DNA of 64,000 nt from Streptomyces sp. HSG2 (GCF_016598575.1 NZ_CP066801.1:3968001-4032000); one strand, 5' to 3'; shown: positions 51,469 through 60,963, counted from the stretch's first letter. Made by a program: numbers and translations. Notes: generated by a model from the sequence alone, not told the origin.

Positions 51469-51936
51469 GTGGACAAGAGGCAGGCGATCGGATCGTGGCT
51501 CTCCGGGCCCCGGGCGGCCATCGAGGGCGCCGGGGCCGATCTCGGCTACCGCGGCGAGGGAATCGGACTCCCCGAGGACGGATCGGGCTCCATCGCCCGC
51601 CCCGGCAGGCGGCTGGCGGCCCTGGCGGTCGACTGGGGCATGTGCCTGCTGATCGCATACGGTCTGCTGACGGACGGCTACGGTCAGGCCACCTCGAACT
51701 GGGCGCTGCTGATCTTCCTGGTGCTGAACGTGCTGACCCTGGGCACCGTCGGCTTCACCCCGGGCAAGCGCCTTTTGGGGCTGCGCGTCGTCGAGCTGGG
51801 AACCGGCCGGATCAACCCCCTGCGCGCTCTGCTCCGCTCCGTGCTGCTCTGCCTTGCGGTGCCCGCGCTGATCTGGGACCGCGACGGCCGAGGCCTGCAC
51901 GACCGGCTGGCCGGCACCGTACAGGTCCGCCTCTAG
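51469..51936 (+). CDS. RDD-family membrane protein
   Basis: A 155-residue membrane protein. The RDD signature is seen as ARPGRRLAALAVDW (Arg-Asp with the D in the first helix) and later TPGKRLLGLRV and WDRDGRGLHDRLAGT (the second Arg-Asp-Asp cluster). Two to three hydrophobic segments. Function of RDD proteins is mostly unknown; some are exchangers for Na+. Divergent from glnA; in Streptomyces it conserves this position, from memory. Confidence 0.87.
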   Translation: MDKRQAIGSWLSGPRAAIEGAGADLGYRGEGIGLPEDGSGSIARPGRRLAALAVDWGMCLLIAYGLLTDGYGQATSNWALLIFLVLNVLTLGTVGFTPGKRLLGLRVVELGTGRINPLRALLRSVLLCLAVPALIWDRDGRGLHDRLAGTVQVRL

Positions 51937-52137
51937 CGTCGGCCCTCGGAGGGCTCGGCTCGTCCGGGCGCCCGGACGACGCCGCCCGCGCCCGCGGTCC
52001 CGGTGCCCAGGTCGCGCCGGTACCCCCACGCGTCCGCGGCGGGGAGTCGCGGTCCTCCGTCCCGGCACCCCGCCCCCCGCCCGCGCCGGGACCGCCCGGG
52101 CGGGGGGCCTGGCGACGGCGCGCCGCCGCTCCCGGGG

Positions 52138-52839
52138 TCAGCCCCGCGGCATCCGGGGAGTGCGACCGCCCACACCGCGCGGCATGGGCCCCTTGGGCAG
52201 CGGCATGTTGCTCATCAGATCGCCCAGCGCGCGGAGCCGGTCGTTGGTCACGGTCACCTGCGGGCCGCTCAGGACGCGGGGGAGCTTCAGCATCCGGGTC
52301 CGCAGCCGCTTCAGCTCGACCTGCCCCTCGCCGGTGCCCACCACCAGGTCGTGGACCGGCACGTCGGCGACGACACGGTTCATCTTGCGCTTCTCGGCCG
52401 CGAGCAGCGGCTTGACCCGGTTCGGGTTGCCCTCCGCGATCAGTACGATGCCGGCCTTGCCGACCGCTCGGTGGACCACGTCCTGGTTGCGGTTCATGGC
52501 CACGGCCGGGGTCGTCGTCCAGCCCCGACCGATGTTCTCCAGCACGGCCGCGGCCGCGCCGGGCTGACCTTCCATCTGACCGAAGGCCGCCCGCTCCGCG
52601 CGGCGTCCGAAGACGATCGCCGTCGCGAGGAAGGCCAGCAGCAGGCCCAGGACGCCCAGATAGATCGGATGCCCGATCAGGAAGCCGATCGCGAGGAAGA
52701 CACCGAAGGTGACGATGCCGACAGCCGCGAGCACGAGACCGATCCGCTTGTCGGCCCTTCGGGTCATCTTGTAGGTCAGAGCGATCTGCTTGAGTCGCCC
52801 GGGGTTCGCGGCCTCCGCCGCGTTGTCCTTCCTCGCCAT
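52138..52839 (-). CDS. DUF4191 membrane protein
   Basis: A 233-residue protein with basic start, KQIALTYKMTRRADKRI, two adjacent hydrophobic helices (about 33-54 and 58-75), and a cytoplasmic part including RRAERAAFGQMEGQPGAAAAVL and RGWTTTPAVAMNRNQDVVHRAVGKAGIVLI in parts. DUF4191 is an actinobacterial family beside lipA and glnA; function unknown. A -10-like TAGACT (52852-52847, minus strand) lies 7 nt from the ATG, suggesting leaderless expression. Confidence 0.88.
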   Translation of the reverse strand: MARKDNAAEAANPGRLKQIALTYKMTRRADKRIGLVLAAVGIVTFGVFLAIGFLIGHPIYLGVLGLLLAFLATAIVFGRRAERAAFGQMEGQPGAAAAVLENIGRGWTTTPAVAMNRNQDVVHRAVGKAGIVLIAEGNPNRVKPLLAAEKRKMNRVVADVPVHDLVVGTGEGQVELKRLRTRMLKLPRVLSGPQVTVTNDRLRALGDLMSNMPLPKGPMPRGVGGRTPRMPRG

Positions 52840-52887
52840 GCCTCGAAGTCTACGTGGCCGGGCCGGCCACGACGACGCCGGTGGGCC

Positions 52888-53097
52888 TCAGCGCGGAGTC
52901 GAGACGGCCTGCCGGAGCACGCTCTCCGCCTCCACTCGGTCCTTGGCGCGCCTGCGGTCCTCCAGCACGGAGGTCCACGCGTTGCGTCGGGCGGTGCGCT
53001 GGCCGCCGCCGAGCAGCAGTGCCTCGACGGCCCGCAGGGCGTGCGAGAAGGAGGGAATCGCGGTGGCACGGATGGGCGGCGGAGCCTGCGTGGGCAT
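52888..53097 (-). CDS. Small conserved hypothetical protein
   Basis: A 69-residue protein: Pro-rich start PTQAPPPIRAT, then FSHALRAVEALLLGGGQRTARRNAWTSVLEDRRRAKDR in parts and a final helix. It has the character of a small DNA- or protein-binding helix bundle, with many Arg. ATG 53097 preceded by GAGGGGA; a longer frame to 53154 has no better start. Lies between lipA and the DUF4191 gene on the same strand. Confidence 0.6.
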   Translation of the reverse strand: MPTQAPPPIRATAIPSFSHALRAVEALLLGGGQRTARRNAWTSVLEDRRRAKDRVEAESVLRQAVSTPR

Positions 53098-53326
53098 GTG
53101 GAGTCCCCTCGATGCGGCACTCGGGCGGGAGTACGGGCGTGATTCCAGGGTCACTGAGTGGTGTTACCAGGGCGTGACCGAGCGGTCAAACACCAGTGAA
53201 GCGACCGCGCCGGCCGGCGTCGCGCCGGGCCGGCCCGATCGGCCCCCGGACCGCGCGGGACGCTCCGCACCACGCGACCCGCTCACCACCCGGCGGAAGC
53301 CTTCGTGCGGGAACGCGCACGGCCGG

Positions 53327-54292
53327 TCAGACCGCCTGCCCGGCGACGTAGGCGCCCCGCTTCTCCACGGCCATCCGGTACAGCCGTCCCGCGCGGTAGG
53401 AGGAACGCACCAGCGGTCCCGACATCACCCCGGAGAAGCCGATCTCCTCGGCCTCCTCCTTCAGTTCCACGAACTCCTGCGGCTTGACCCAGCGCTCGAC
53501 GGGGTGGTGGCGCACGCTCGGCCGCAGGTACTGGGTGATGGTGATCAGCTCGCAGCCGGCGTCGTGCAGCCGGCGCAGCGCCTCGCCGACCTCCTCGCGG
53601 GTCTCGCCCATGCCGAGGATCAGGTTGGACTTGGTGACCAGACCGAAGTCCCGCGCCTCGGTGATCACCTTGAGGGAACGCTCGTAGCGGAAGCCCGGGC
53701 GGATCCGCTTGAAGATCCGCGGAACCGTCTCCACGTTGTGCGCGAAGACCTCCGGGCGGGAGCCGAAGACCTCCGCGAGCTGCTCGGGGACGGCGTTGAA
53801 GTCCGGCGCGAGCAACTCGACCTTGGTGCGTCCGTCCTCGCGGTCGGCGGTCTGGGCGTGGATCTGCCGCACCGTCTCCGCGTACAGCCACGCGCCGCCG
53901 TCGGGGAGGTCGTCCCGGGCGACGCCGGTGATGGTGGCGTAGTTGAGGTCCATGGTGACCACGGACTCCCCGACCCGGCGCGGCTCGTCGCGGTCCAGCG
54001 CCTCCGGCCTGCCGGTGTCGATCTGGCAGAAGTCGCAGCGCCGGGTGCACTGGTCCCCGCCGATGAGGAAGGTCGCCTCGCGGTCCTCCCAGCACTCGTA
54101 GATGTTGGGGCAGCCGGCTTCCTGGCACACCGTGTGCAGGCCCTCGCTCTTGACGAGGTTCTGCATCTTGGTGTATTCGGGACCCATCTTCGCCCGTGTC
54201 TTGATCCACTCGGGCTTGCGCTCGATCGGGGTCTGGCTGTTGCGGACCTCCAGGCGCAGCATCTTGCGTCCGTCGGGTGCGACTGCGGACAC
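53327..54292 (-). CDS. lipA: Lipoyl synthase
   Basis: A 321-residue radical-SAM enzyme that inserts two sulfurs into the octanoyl group on lipoyl domains. The auxiliary cluster cysteines are Cys56, Cys61 and Cys67 (CQEAGCPNIYEC), the SAM cluster is CTRRCDFC at 82-89, and the family C-terminal RSSYR supplies the Ser ligand. GTG start at 54292, 146 bp after lipB. Acts with lipB to load 2-oxoacid dehydrogenases and the glycine cleavage H protein. Confidence 0.97.
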   Translation of the reverse strand: MSAVAPDGRKMLRLEVRNSQTPIERKPEWIKTRAKMGPEYTKMQNLVKSEGLHTVCQEAGCPNIYECWEDREATFLIGGDQCTRRCDFCQIDTGRPEALDRDEPRRVGESVVTMDLNYATITGVARDDLPDGGAWLYAETVRQIHAQTADREDGRTKVELLAPDFNAVPEQLAEVFGSRPEVFAHNVETVPRIFKRIRPGFRYERSLKVITEARDFGLVTKSNLILGMGETREEVGEALRRLHDAGCELITITQYLRPSVRHHPVERWVKPQEFVELKEEAEEIGFSGVMSGPLVRSSYRAGRLYRMAVEKRGAYVAGQAV

Positions 54293-54394
54293 GTCGGCTC
54301 CCTAGCGTTGATTCTTCGGCGTTCCCCAGGGTACGCCCGTGGATATGTCGCCCGACGAGGGCGGCTGCCTTGCATGGTCGCGGTGGTCTTCACG

Positions 54395-54419
54395 GGCCGC
54401 CGGAGAGGGCCCGGCGGCC
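54395..54419 (-). terminator. Hairpin between lipB and lipA
   Basis: GGCCGCCGG (54395-54403) pairs with CCGGCGGCC (54411-54419). It may end or attenuate transcription after lipB. Confidence 0.55.
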
Positions 54420-54438
54420 TCGGGCCGGCGAACCGGCG

Positions 54439-55242
54439 TCACGCCGCGTGGCTCTCCCCGGTCGTCCTGGGGGTCGGCTCGGCTGCGGCCAGCACGTCCC
54501 CGAGGTGGCGTTCGACCACCGGCAGGACCTCGGCGACGGTGATGTCGCGGCCCAGCTCCGCCGCCAGCGAGGCGACTCCGGCGTCCCGGATGCCGCAGGG
54601 GATGATCCGGTCGAACCACCGGTTGTCGGGGTTCACGTTGAGGGCGAAGCCGTGCATGGTCACGCCCTTGGCGACGCGGACGCCGATCGCGGCGATCTTG
54701 CGATCCTCCCTGCGTCGTCCGGCGTTGGACGGGGCGTACTCGGGTCCGCTGAGGCGGGGGTCGAAGTCCTCGTCGTCCCGTGCCGCCGGGGCCAGGCGCA
54801 GGTCGAGCCCGGCGTGCGCGGCGGGCTCCGGCAGCGATTCTCCCAGCACCCACACGCCGCTGCGGCCCTCGACCCGGGTGGTCTCCAGGCCGAACTCCGC
54901 GCAGGTGCGGATCAGGGCCTCCTCCAGTCGACGCACGTGGGCGACGACGTCCACGGGGCGGGGCAGCTTCTGGATGGGGTAGCCGACCAGCTGCCCGGGG
55001 CCGTGCCAGGTGATCTTGCCACCCCGGTCCACGTCCACCACCGGCGTGCCGTCCAGCGGTCGCTCGGCGTCCGCCGTGCGGCGCCCGGCGGTGTAGACCG
55101 GGGGGTGCTCCACCAGCAGCACGGTGTCGGGGATCTCGTCGGCGAAGCGGGCCGCGTGCACGCGACGCTGCTCGTCCCACGCCCGCCGGTACTCGACGGC
55201 GTCGGCGCCGAACCCCATGCGGACGAACGCCAGCTCACTCAC
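54439..55242 (-). CDS. lipB: Octanoyl transferase
   Basis: A 267-residue enzyme transferring octanoate from acyl carrier protein to lipoyl domains. Motifs: VEHPPVYTAGRR, GGKITWHGPGQLVGYPI, Lys in KIAAIGVRV, the catalytic Cys in PCGIRDAGV and LNVNPD. GTG 55242 follows GAGGAGG; the frame stays open to 55347. A central insertion of about 35 residues (AHAGLDLRLAPAARDDEDFD, RRREDR) is longer than in Gram-negative LipB but common in actinobacteria. Confidence 0.95.
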   Translation of the reverse strand: MSELAFVRMGFGADAVEYRRAWDEQRRVHAARFADEIPDTVLLVEHPPVYTAGRRTADAERPLDGTPVVDVDRGGKITWHGPGQLVGYPIQKLPRPVDVVAHVRRLEEALIRTCAEFGLETTRVEGRSGVWVLGESLPEPAAHAGLDLRLAPAARDDEDFDPRLSGPEYAPSNAGRRREDRKIAAIGVRVAKGVTMHGFALNVNPDNRWFDRIIPCGIRDAGVASLAAELGRDITVAEVLPVVERHLGDVLAAAEPTPRTTGESHAA

Positions 55243-55494
55243 GACAGCGGCCTCCTCGGAAGTCCTCGGGCACACGCCGTGCCCCCGCCACTGTAATCCG
55301 GCCGGCTCCATGCCGGTCCGGACGCCGTCGTCAGCCGGAACGAGCAATTCTCACACGATCGGATGAATACATCCGGGCGTGTGCGAACCGCTGCTCACTC
55401 TCCGCTACATTCACGCCGTCCACCAGGTCGAAAGGGCTGCTCACGGGCAGTCCGCTTCCCTCGAACGCCGGAAGGCAGGAGACCGCACCGCACC

Positions 55495-56964
55495 ATGACG
55501 GAACGACCCGCGCAGCGCACGCCCAACCGCCAGCTCGCCGCGCTCATCGCAGAAGCGGGGTTCTCCAACGCAGGTCTCGCCCGTCGCGTCGACCAGCTCG
55601 GCCTGGAACACGGCCTGGACCTCAGATACGACAAGACCTCCGTGACCCGGTGGCTGCGCGGCCAGCAACCCCGGGGCACCACGCCCGCGCTGATCGCCGA
55701 GGTCTTCACCCGACGCCTGGGTCGCCGCCTGACGGCCCAGGACCTCGGCCTCGACGCCTGCGCCCCCGTCTACGCGGGCCTGGAGTTCGCGGCCGGTCCG
55801 GAGGAGGCCGTCGACATCGTGGGCGGGCTCTGGCGCAAGGACTGCGGGACCAACAGCGAGCTGCGCAAGATCGCTTTCACCCCGGCGGGCCTCGTCGTGC
55901 CCAGCCGGGACTGGCTGATCGGCCGTTCCGACGACCGGGTGGCCCGGGTCGAGGTCCCGGTGCGCATCCCCGCCCAGGGGCGTCCGGCGGCGCCCCGCGC
56001 GACGGCACCGCCCGACCCGGCGGCCCGGCGTCGCCCCTCGGCCGACCGGGCGCCCGGCCAGCGGGTCACCTCCGGTGACCTGTCCGCGCTGCGGTCGATC
56101 GGCGAACTGTTCCGGACCCTCGACGACCGCTACGGCGGCGGCCACGCCCGCCAGGCCCTGGTCCGCTATCTCGAACACGAACTGGAACCCATGCTCCGGG
56201 GCACGTACGGCGAGCAGACCGGCCGCCGCCTCTTCGGGGCCGCCGCCGACCTCACCCGCCTCGCGGGCTGGACGTCGTACGACATCGGCGCGCACGGACT
56301 GGCGCAGCGCTACTTCGTGCAGGCTCTCCGCCTGGCGCAGGCGGCCGGGGACCGGGCGTACGGCGCCTTCGTCCTGGTCACCATGAGCCGCCAGGCCGTC
56401 TACCTCGGCCACGGTCGCGAGGCGGTGCAACTGGCGCGCGTCGCCCAGCAGGGCGCCGCCACCTCCGTCCCGCCGGTGGTACAGGCGCTGCTGCACACCG
56501 CCGAGGCCCGAGGGCAGGCCATCCTCGGGGAGGTGCGGTCCTGCACCGCCGCCCAGGTCCGCGCCGAACGCGCCATGGAGGCGGTCCGCCCCGGCGACGA
56601 GGTGCCGTTCTGGGCCCGGTGCTTCGACGAGGCGCAGCTCGCCGACGAGTTCGGGCACTGCCACCGGGACCTGCAGCAGCACCGCTCCGCGGCGCAACAC
56701 GCCGAGCGGTCGCTCCAGTTGCGCAACCCCGGGTTCGCCCGCAGCAGACTGTTCTGCCAGGTCGTCCTGGCCACCGCCCGCCTGGGCCTGGGCGAGTTGG
56801 AACAGGCCTGCCGACTGGCGGCCGAGGCCGCCGGTCAGGCGCGGGAGATGCGCTCGGTCCGGGCGGTGGAGTACGTCCGGGACTTCGAACGACGTCTGGA
56901 GCCCTACCGCGACGCTCCTCCGGTGCGGGGCTACCGGGACCGGGTGGCCGCGTTCGGTCAGTGA
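55495..56964 (+). CDS. NsdA-like regulatory protein
   Basis: A 489-residue protein. The N-terminal HTH-like part (about 10-90) has RQLAALIAEAGFSNAGLARRVDQLG and RYDKTSVTRWLRGQQPRGTTPALIAEVFTRRLGR in parts; the rest is TPR-like helical repeats (TSYDIGAHGLAQRYFVQALRLA, AVYLGHGREAVQLA, QAILGEVRSC). Proteins like NsdA are negative regulators of antibiotic production and sporulation in Streptomyces. I name the family, not an orthologue. ATG start 55495; divergent from lipB, where TACATT-like promoter sequence near 55404 may drive it. Confidence 0.82.
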   Translation: MTERPAQRTPNRQLAALIAEAGFSNAGLARRVDQLGLEHGLDLRYDKTSVTRWLRGQQPRGTTPALIAEVFTRRLGRRLTAQDLGLDACAPVYAGLEFAAGPEEAVDIVGGLWRKDCGTNSELRKIAFTPAGLVVPSRDWLIGRSDDRVARVEVPVRIPAQGRPAAPRATAPPDPAARRRPSADRAPGQRVTSGDLSALRSIGELFRTLDDRYGGGHARQALVRYLEHELEPMLRGTYGEQTGRRLFGAAADLTRLAGWTSYDIGAHGLAQRYFVQALRLAQAAGDRAYGAFVLVTMSRQAVYLGHGREAVQLARVAQQGAATSVPPVVQALLHTAEARGQAILGEVRSCTAAQVRAERAMEAVRPGDEVPFWARCFDEAQLADEFGHCHRDLQQHRSAAQHAERSLQLRNPGFARSRLFCQVVLATARLGLGELEQACRLAAEAAGQAREMRSVRAVEYVRDFERRLEPYRDAPPVRGYRDRVAAFGQ

Positions 56965-57544
56965 CGGCCGGGGCGGTGGGCCCTCCCACTCCTTTCTCGT
57001 GTCCGGGAACGCGAGGGAGACCGCGCGACGCCCTGCGCGTTGCCGGGGTCTCCCCGGCGGCAGGTCCCCGGCCCGGCGACGCCCGTCCGACTCCCGGGCG
57101 GCGATCCCGAACAGGACCGTCATCGCGCCCCGATGCCGGGCCCGTGTGACCTTCACCCCGCGCGACAAGATCTCGGCCAACCTTGATCGCCAGGGGTGTG
57201 AAAGGCCCGCGACGGCCACTAGGTTGGGACCGGTCGACCCGACGTCGACACACGACAGGAGGCGCGCCGCGGGTGGGTGCGAGGGCCGGCGTCCGGCGCC
57301 CTGACCGCGTTCGGGACGCTCGCACCGATGACCGGCCCTCGGGTGGGGTGGACCGGCCTCGGCGACACCGGTAGGCGGCGCGGAGCGCGCGCCGGGTGGC
57401 CCGGAACGGCGAAACGTCGCGGGTCGACTTCCCCGACCCCGCGCGGCGTCGGGTGGGTCGTCGTGGAGTTCGCCGGGGGCTCGATCGTGACAGGGGTCGG
57501 CCGGGGCGCGGCATCACCGTGCCCGGCCTTGCCGAGGGACACAC
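56965..57544. other. 580-bp gap before an ABC operon
   Basis: No gene that I can support. A TAGGTT near 57221-57226 with TTGATC about 35 bases upstream looks like a promoter, about 320 bp before the ABC gene; the leader would be long. Confidence 0.3.
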
Positions 57545-58303
57545 ATGCCATTGCTCGAAGTGACCGATCTGCACCTGGGATACCGACGCAGGAAGGTCGT
57601 CCAGGGACTCGGTCTGCGTCTGGAGGCCGGGGCGTTCGGGTTGCTCGGGCCGAACGGGGCCGGCAAGAGCACGTTGCTCCGCGCGCTCGCCACGGTGAGT
57701 CGGCCCGCGGCGGGTGAGATCCGCGTCCTGGGCGAGGAGATCACCTCCGCGAGGAAACTTCGCGCGGCCCGGAGGCGGATCGGCTATCTGCCGCAGAGTT
57801 TCGCGTACCCGCCGGAGTTCACCGTCGTCGACTTCGTCCGGCACTGCGCATGGTTGCGCGAGGTCCCCCGGGGGCGGATCGAGGAGGCGGCCGACGAGGC
57901 CATCGCGCGGGCCGACCTGGTCGATCGGCGCCGGACCACGCTGCGGAACCTGTCCGGCGGCATGCTCCGCCGGGCGGGCATCGCCCAGGCGATCGTGGAC
58001 CGACCGGCATTGGTGATCCTCGACGAGCCGACGACGGGCCTCGACCCGCACCAGCGGGTGCGGTTCCGCGCATTGATCCGCGAGCTGGCCGAAGAGAGTT
58101 GTGTCCTCCTCAGCACCCACCTGGTGGAGGATGTCGCGCACACCTGCTCCCGGCTCGGTGTCCTGCGGGACGGTGGTTTGCGGTTCACCGGGCCGCCGGA
58201 GGAACTCGAAGCCCTCGCAGAGCCGGACGCACCCGGCGACACGCCCCTGGAGCGGGGCTACGCCACCGCGCTCGGCGGCTCGCACGGGGGAGCGCGGCGA
58301 TGA
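57545..58303 (+). CDS. ABC transporter ATPase
   Basis: A 252-residue ATPase: Walker A GPNGAGKSTLLR (about residues 37-48), Q-loop YLPQSFAYP, signature LSGGMLRRAGIAQA, Walker B LVILDEPTTGLDP, H-loop STHLVEDV. It belongs to the ABC-2 exporter group. The ATGA overlap with the next gene (58300-58303) shows coupled translation. The permease genes behind it are small; one has decayed (next entry). Confidence 0.92.
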   Translation: MPLLEVTDLHLGYRRRKVVQGLGLRLEAGAFGLLGPNGAGKSTLLRALATVSRPAAGEIRVLGEEITSARKLRAARRRIGYLPQSFAYPPEFTVVDFVRHCAWLREVPRGRIEEAADEAIARADLVDRRRTTLRNLSGGMLRRAGIAQAIVDRPALVILDEPTTGLDPHQRVRFRALIRELAEESCVLLSTHLVEDVAHTCSRLGVLRDGGLRFTGPPEELEALAEPDAPGDTPLERGYATALGGSHGGARR

Positions 58304-58701
58304 CCGGTTGGTGGATCGAGCTGCGGCGCACCCCCGCTCGGTGGGTGGCGCCGCCGCTGCTCGCCGTGGGCCTGGCGATGGTCTTCCTCGTCGACGGCGA
58401 CTGGCGCGGCTCCTGGCCCGAGACCTCCGCCGCCGCGACGCGGGCGACCCATGGTGGTCGAGACGACCGCGAGCCACTGGCTGTGGTGCGACAGCGAGCC
58501 GGAGGCCTCGACACTGGAACGGCTCAGGGCCGGCGGGGCCCTGGAGGCGTGGCTGGACGCGCGTGCCGGACGGTCTCTTCGTACGGCGCCTTCGGGGACA
58601 CCTCCGGGCGCGACGAGGCGCGTGCGGTACTGCGGTTGCCCGAGGAGGAGCAGCGGGAGGGGGCCCGTGAATGGGTCCGGGGCGTGGGAGCACCGTGTTG
58701 A
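58300..58701 (+). pseudogene. Truncated membrane component of the ABC transporter
   Basis: The frame keeps 133 codons, but only its two ends look right: N-terminal TGWWIELRRTPARWVAPPLLAVG with MVFLVDGDWRGSWPETSAAAT (residues 1-46, in parts), and the final DEARAVLRLPEEEQREGAREWV. The middle is meaningless in this frame, while another frame across 58445-58560 reads TASHWLWCDSEPEASTLERL. Normal relatives should have several more helices. A large internal deletion (of the order of 1 kb, by comparison with remembered homologues) plus frameshifts fits best. It overlaps the ATPase stop and the next start. Confidence 0.6.
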
Positions 58702-59318
58702 GTCGCGAGGGGTTCTCCCCCCTGTCGAGCCACCTGCGGGCGCACCGCTCGCCGAGGGCACTGGCCTGGATGGTGGTCTGCGCGCTCGCTCTCGTGATCT
58801 GGGGTGGCGAGTCGGTGCTCTTCCCCAACATAAGCGGGGAGGACCCGGTGCGGGCCTCCGGTGCGGCGTTCGTGCCCCTCCTGCTCGGGATCGGGGTCCT
58901 GATCTCCGCGGGCGACTCCATGGCCGACTTCTCCCGTGGCGCCGCGCTGCCCCGGCGTCACGTCCTCCCGCTGCACCTGGCGGGCGCGTTCCTGGTGGCC
59001 TTGCTGGTAACCTGCGCGGCACTGGTGGGCTCCGGCGCCTTCGACGCCCTGCCTCCGGCGGTGCGAAACCTCCTGGGCTTCACCGGGTTGGCCGCCGTGT
59101 CGGCCGCGTCGCTCGGCACCAGGTCGGCGTGGGTGCTTCCGCTCGCCCAGACCGTGCCGGCCTTCCTCCTGGGTTCCCCGGGGCCGGACGGTACGGCCGC
59201 GCGTTGGTGGGAGTGGCCGCGTGCCGCCGCGGACAGCGGTGCCTCCTGGGCCTTGGCGGTCGCGCTCGCGCTGGTCGGTGCGGTGCTGGTCATCGTGGGC
59301 AAGCCGCGCGCTCTCTAG
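58695..59318 (+). CDS. Second membrane component of the ABC transporter
   Basis: A 207-residue membrane protein with about six hydrophobic segments (LAWMVVCALALVIWGG, FVPLLLGIGVLISAG, LHLAGAFLVALLVTCAALVG, LAVALALVGAVLVIVG). GTG 58695 overlaps the stop of the decayed gene by 7 bp, the coupling normal for a three-gene operon. It seems intact. With the middle gene gone, the transporter is probably not functional unless it works with one permease. Confidence 0.7.
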   Translation: MLSREGFSPLSSHLRAHRSPRALAWMVVCALALVIWGGESVLFPNISGEDPVRASGAAFVPLLLGIGVLISAGDSMADFSRGAALPRRHVLPLHLAGAFLVALLVTCAALVGSGAFDALPPAVRNLLGFTGLAAVSAASLGTRSAWVLPLAQTVPAFLLGSPGPDGTAARWWEWPRAAADSGASWALAVALALVGAVLVIVGKPRAL

Positions 59319-59388
59319 AACCAGCGCGAACCGCCACGTTCCCTCCCGGTCTTTTGGGCGCGCGTCTCCTCGTGGGACGCGTCCGCCA

Positions 59389-60963
59389 CTAGGCGGCCCG
59401 TTCCCGCGCGCGGGGGGAGGCCGTCGTGTGCATGGGACGGCCGGTCCCGAGGTCGGCCAGGATCGCGGCGGCGGCCCGGTGCCCGGACCGCAGGGCGCCC
59501 TGGACGGTGCTGGTGTCGCGGTGGTCCCCGCACACGTAGAGGCCGGTCAGCAGGCGCACGGGGCGACGCAGGTCGTGCGGGGCCCGCATCTGCGGGACGG
59601 CCTCGGGGTCGTGGTGGACGGCCAGCGTCTCCCAGCGGGTCGTCGAGACGCGGTAGAGGCGGGAGAGGTGGGCGCGCACGGCGGCCTCGACGTCCGGTGG
59701 AGGAGTGCCGAGGACGGTGGAGGACACGAGCGTGCGCCCGGCGGGCGCACGGGTGGGGTCGACGTCGCTGACGACGGCGGTGTGGGCCACGGGGCCGCCC
59801 CGGTCGGCGTCCAGGAGCAGGGACGGGCCGGTGCCGGGGGGTTCGTCGGCGGTGTGGTGGACCACCGTCACGGGGTGGAAGCCGGGCATCCGCAGGCCGG
59901 GCAGCAGTTCCCCGGCGGCGCGCGCATCGGTGGCCACCAGGACCGCGCGGCAGCCGATCACCCCGTGCTCGGCGGTGGTCACCGCGTTGGTGGCGACCGA
60001 GGTGACCCGGACGCCGGTGCGGACCGTGCCGGGCGGGAGGGAGTCGGCCAGCAGGCGCGGCACGGCATCCGCGCCTCCCTCGGGCAGGCACAGCCGCCCG
60101 TTGGCGTAGGCGTGCAGGGCGAGGTCGGCGCAGCGGCTGGAGGTGACCAGCTCGGGGTCGCAGAGCAGGGCTGCGAGCAGGGGGCGCAGGAACGCCTCGA
60201 CCGTGCGGGAGGGGAGTCCCCGGTCCGCCAGGGCCCGCGCGGTCGGCAGTTCCGGGCGGGCCAGTAGTCGTTCGACCGGTATCGCGGCCAGCCGTGCCAG
60301 GGCGGCTCCGAGACGGGCCTGGTCGACGGCGCCGGCGAGTGTCGTCCCGGCACGGCCGCGGGTCGGGGCGGCGCCGGGTCGGGGAGCGTCGGCGGACGGC
60401 TCCGGCCGCTTCCCCTGTCCGGGGCCGAAGCGGCCGGAGACCGATGCGAGCCGGGCCGGAACCACCCCCCGCCGGCCCGCGATCGGGCCGCGCCGACCTC
60501 GGGCGCCGAGACGGTCCGCCCTCGCGGCCGGGACCGCGGCCGAACCGGCCGGCGACTCGGGTCCCAGGCGTGGCGGGGGGACGGCCCGGGGCGGTTGGGC
60601 CAGGGCCCGGACCGCGTGGAACGCTCCTCGTGCGCTCCGTGCGCCCCTCGTACCCCCGGGCGTCCCGGCGTGGTGGTGGCGGCCGTCGCTGTGGAACAGC
60701 ACACCGGGGGCGAAGGGCCGCAGGACGAGGCCGGCAGGTCCCGCGCCGTCCGTCACCCCCGAGGTGGAGGTGGCCAGCAACCGCCCGATCCGGTCGAGGC
60801 GGAACCCGTCGATCCGCTCGGTGGCCATCCTGCCTCCGACGGCGTCGGTGGCCTCCAGGACGACGGTCGCCACTCCTGCGCTGGTCAGTCGATGCGCCGC
60901 GGCCAGTCCGGCGATGCCGGCTCCGATGACGACGACGTCCGCCTGGTACGCGGGCTCAAGCAC
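59389..60963 (-). CDS. FAD-dependent amine-oxidase-type oxidoreductase
   Basis: A 524-residue flavoprotein: dinucleotide motif DVVVIGAGIAGLAAAHRL (about 9-26), EATDAVGGRMATERIDGF, and C-terminal FAD segment LYVCGDHRDTSTVQGALRSG. Members of this subfamily act as protoporphyrinogen oxidase-like or carotenoid-type desaturases; the substrate is unknown. An insertion of about 75 residues (near 105-200) is very rich in Pro, Arg and Ala, with low complexity and no resemblance to the FAD fold; it reads through without a stop. GTG start at 60963 with GAGGAGG ahead. Confidence 0.85.
   Translation of the reverse strand: MLEPAYQADVVVIGAGIAGLAAAHRLTSAGVATVVLEATDAVGGRMATERIDGFRLDRIGRLLATSTSGVTDGAGPAGLVLRPFAPGVLFHSDGRHHHAGTPGGTRGARSARGAFHAVRALAQPPRAVPPPRLGPESPAGSAAVPAARADRLGARGRRGPIAGRRGVVPARLASVSGRFGPGQGKRPEPSADAPRPGAAPTRGRAGTTLAGAVDQARLGAALARLAAIPVERLLARPELPTARALADRGLPSRTVEAFLRPLLAALLCDPELVTSSRCADLALHAYANGRLCLPEGGADAVPRLLADSLPPGTVRTGVRVTSVATNAVTTAEHGVIGCRAVLVATDARAAGELLPGLRMPGFHPVTVVHHTADEPPGTGPSLLLDADRGGPVAHTAVVSDVDPTRAPAGRTLVSSTVLGTPPPDVEAAVRAHLSRLYRVSTTRWETLAVHHDPEAVPQMRAPHDLRRPVRLLTGLYVCGDHRDTSTVQGALRSGHRAAAAILADLGTGRPMHTTASPRARERAA

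Noticed and set aside
51961..51978. Palindrome CGTCCGGGCGCCCGGACG after the RDD gene
   Set aside because: The short centre leaves no loop for a normal terminator, and such GC palindromes are frequent by chance here; not called.
57277..57717. Frame upstream of and overlapping the ABC ATPase gene
   Set aside because: It overlaps the Walker A region of the ATPase gene in another frame and has no protein-like features.
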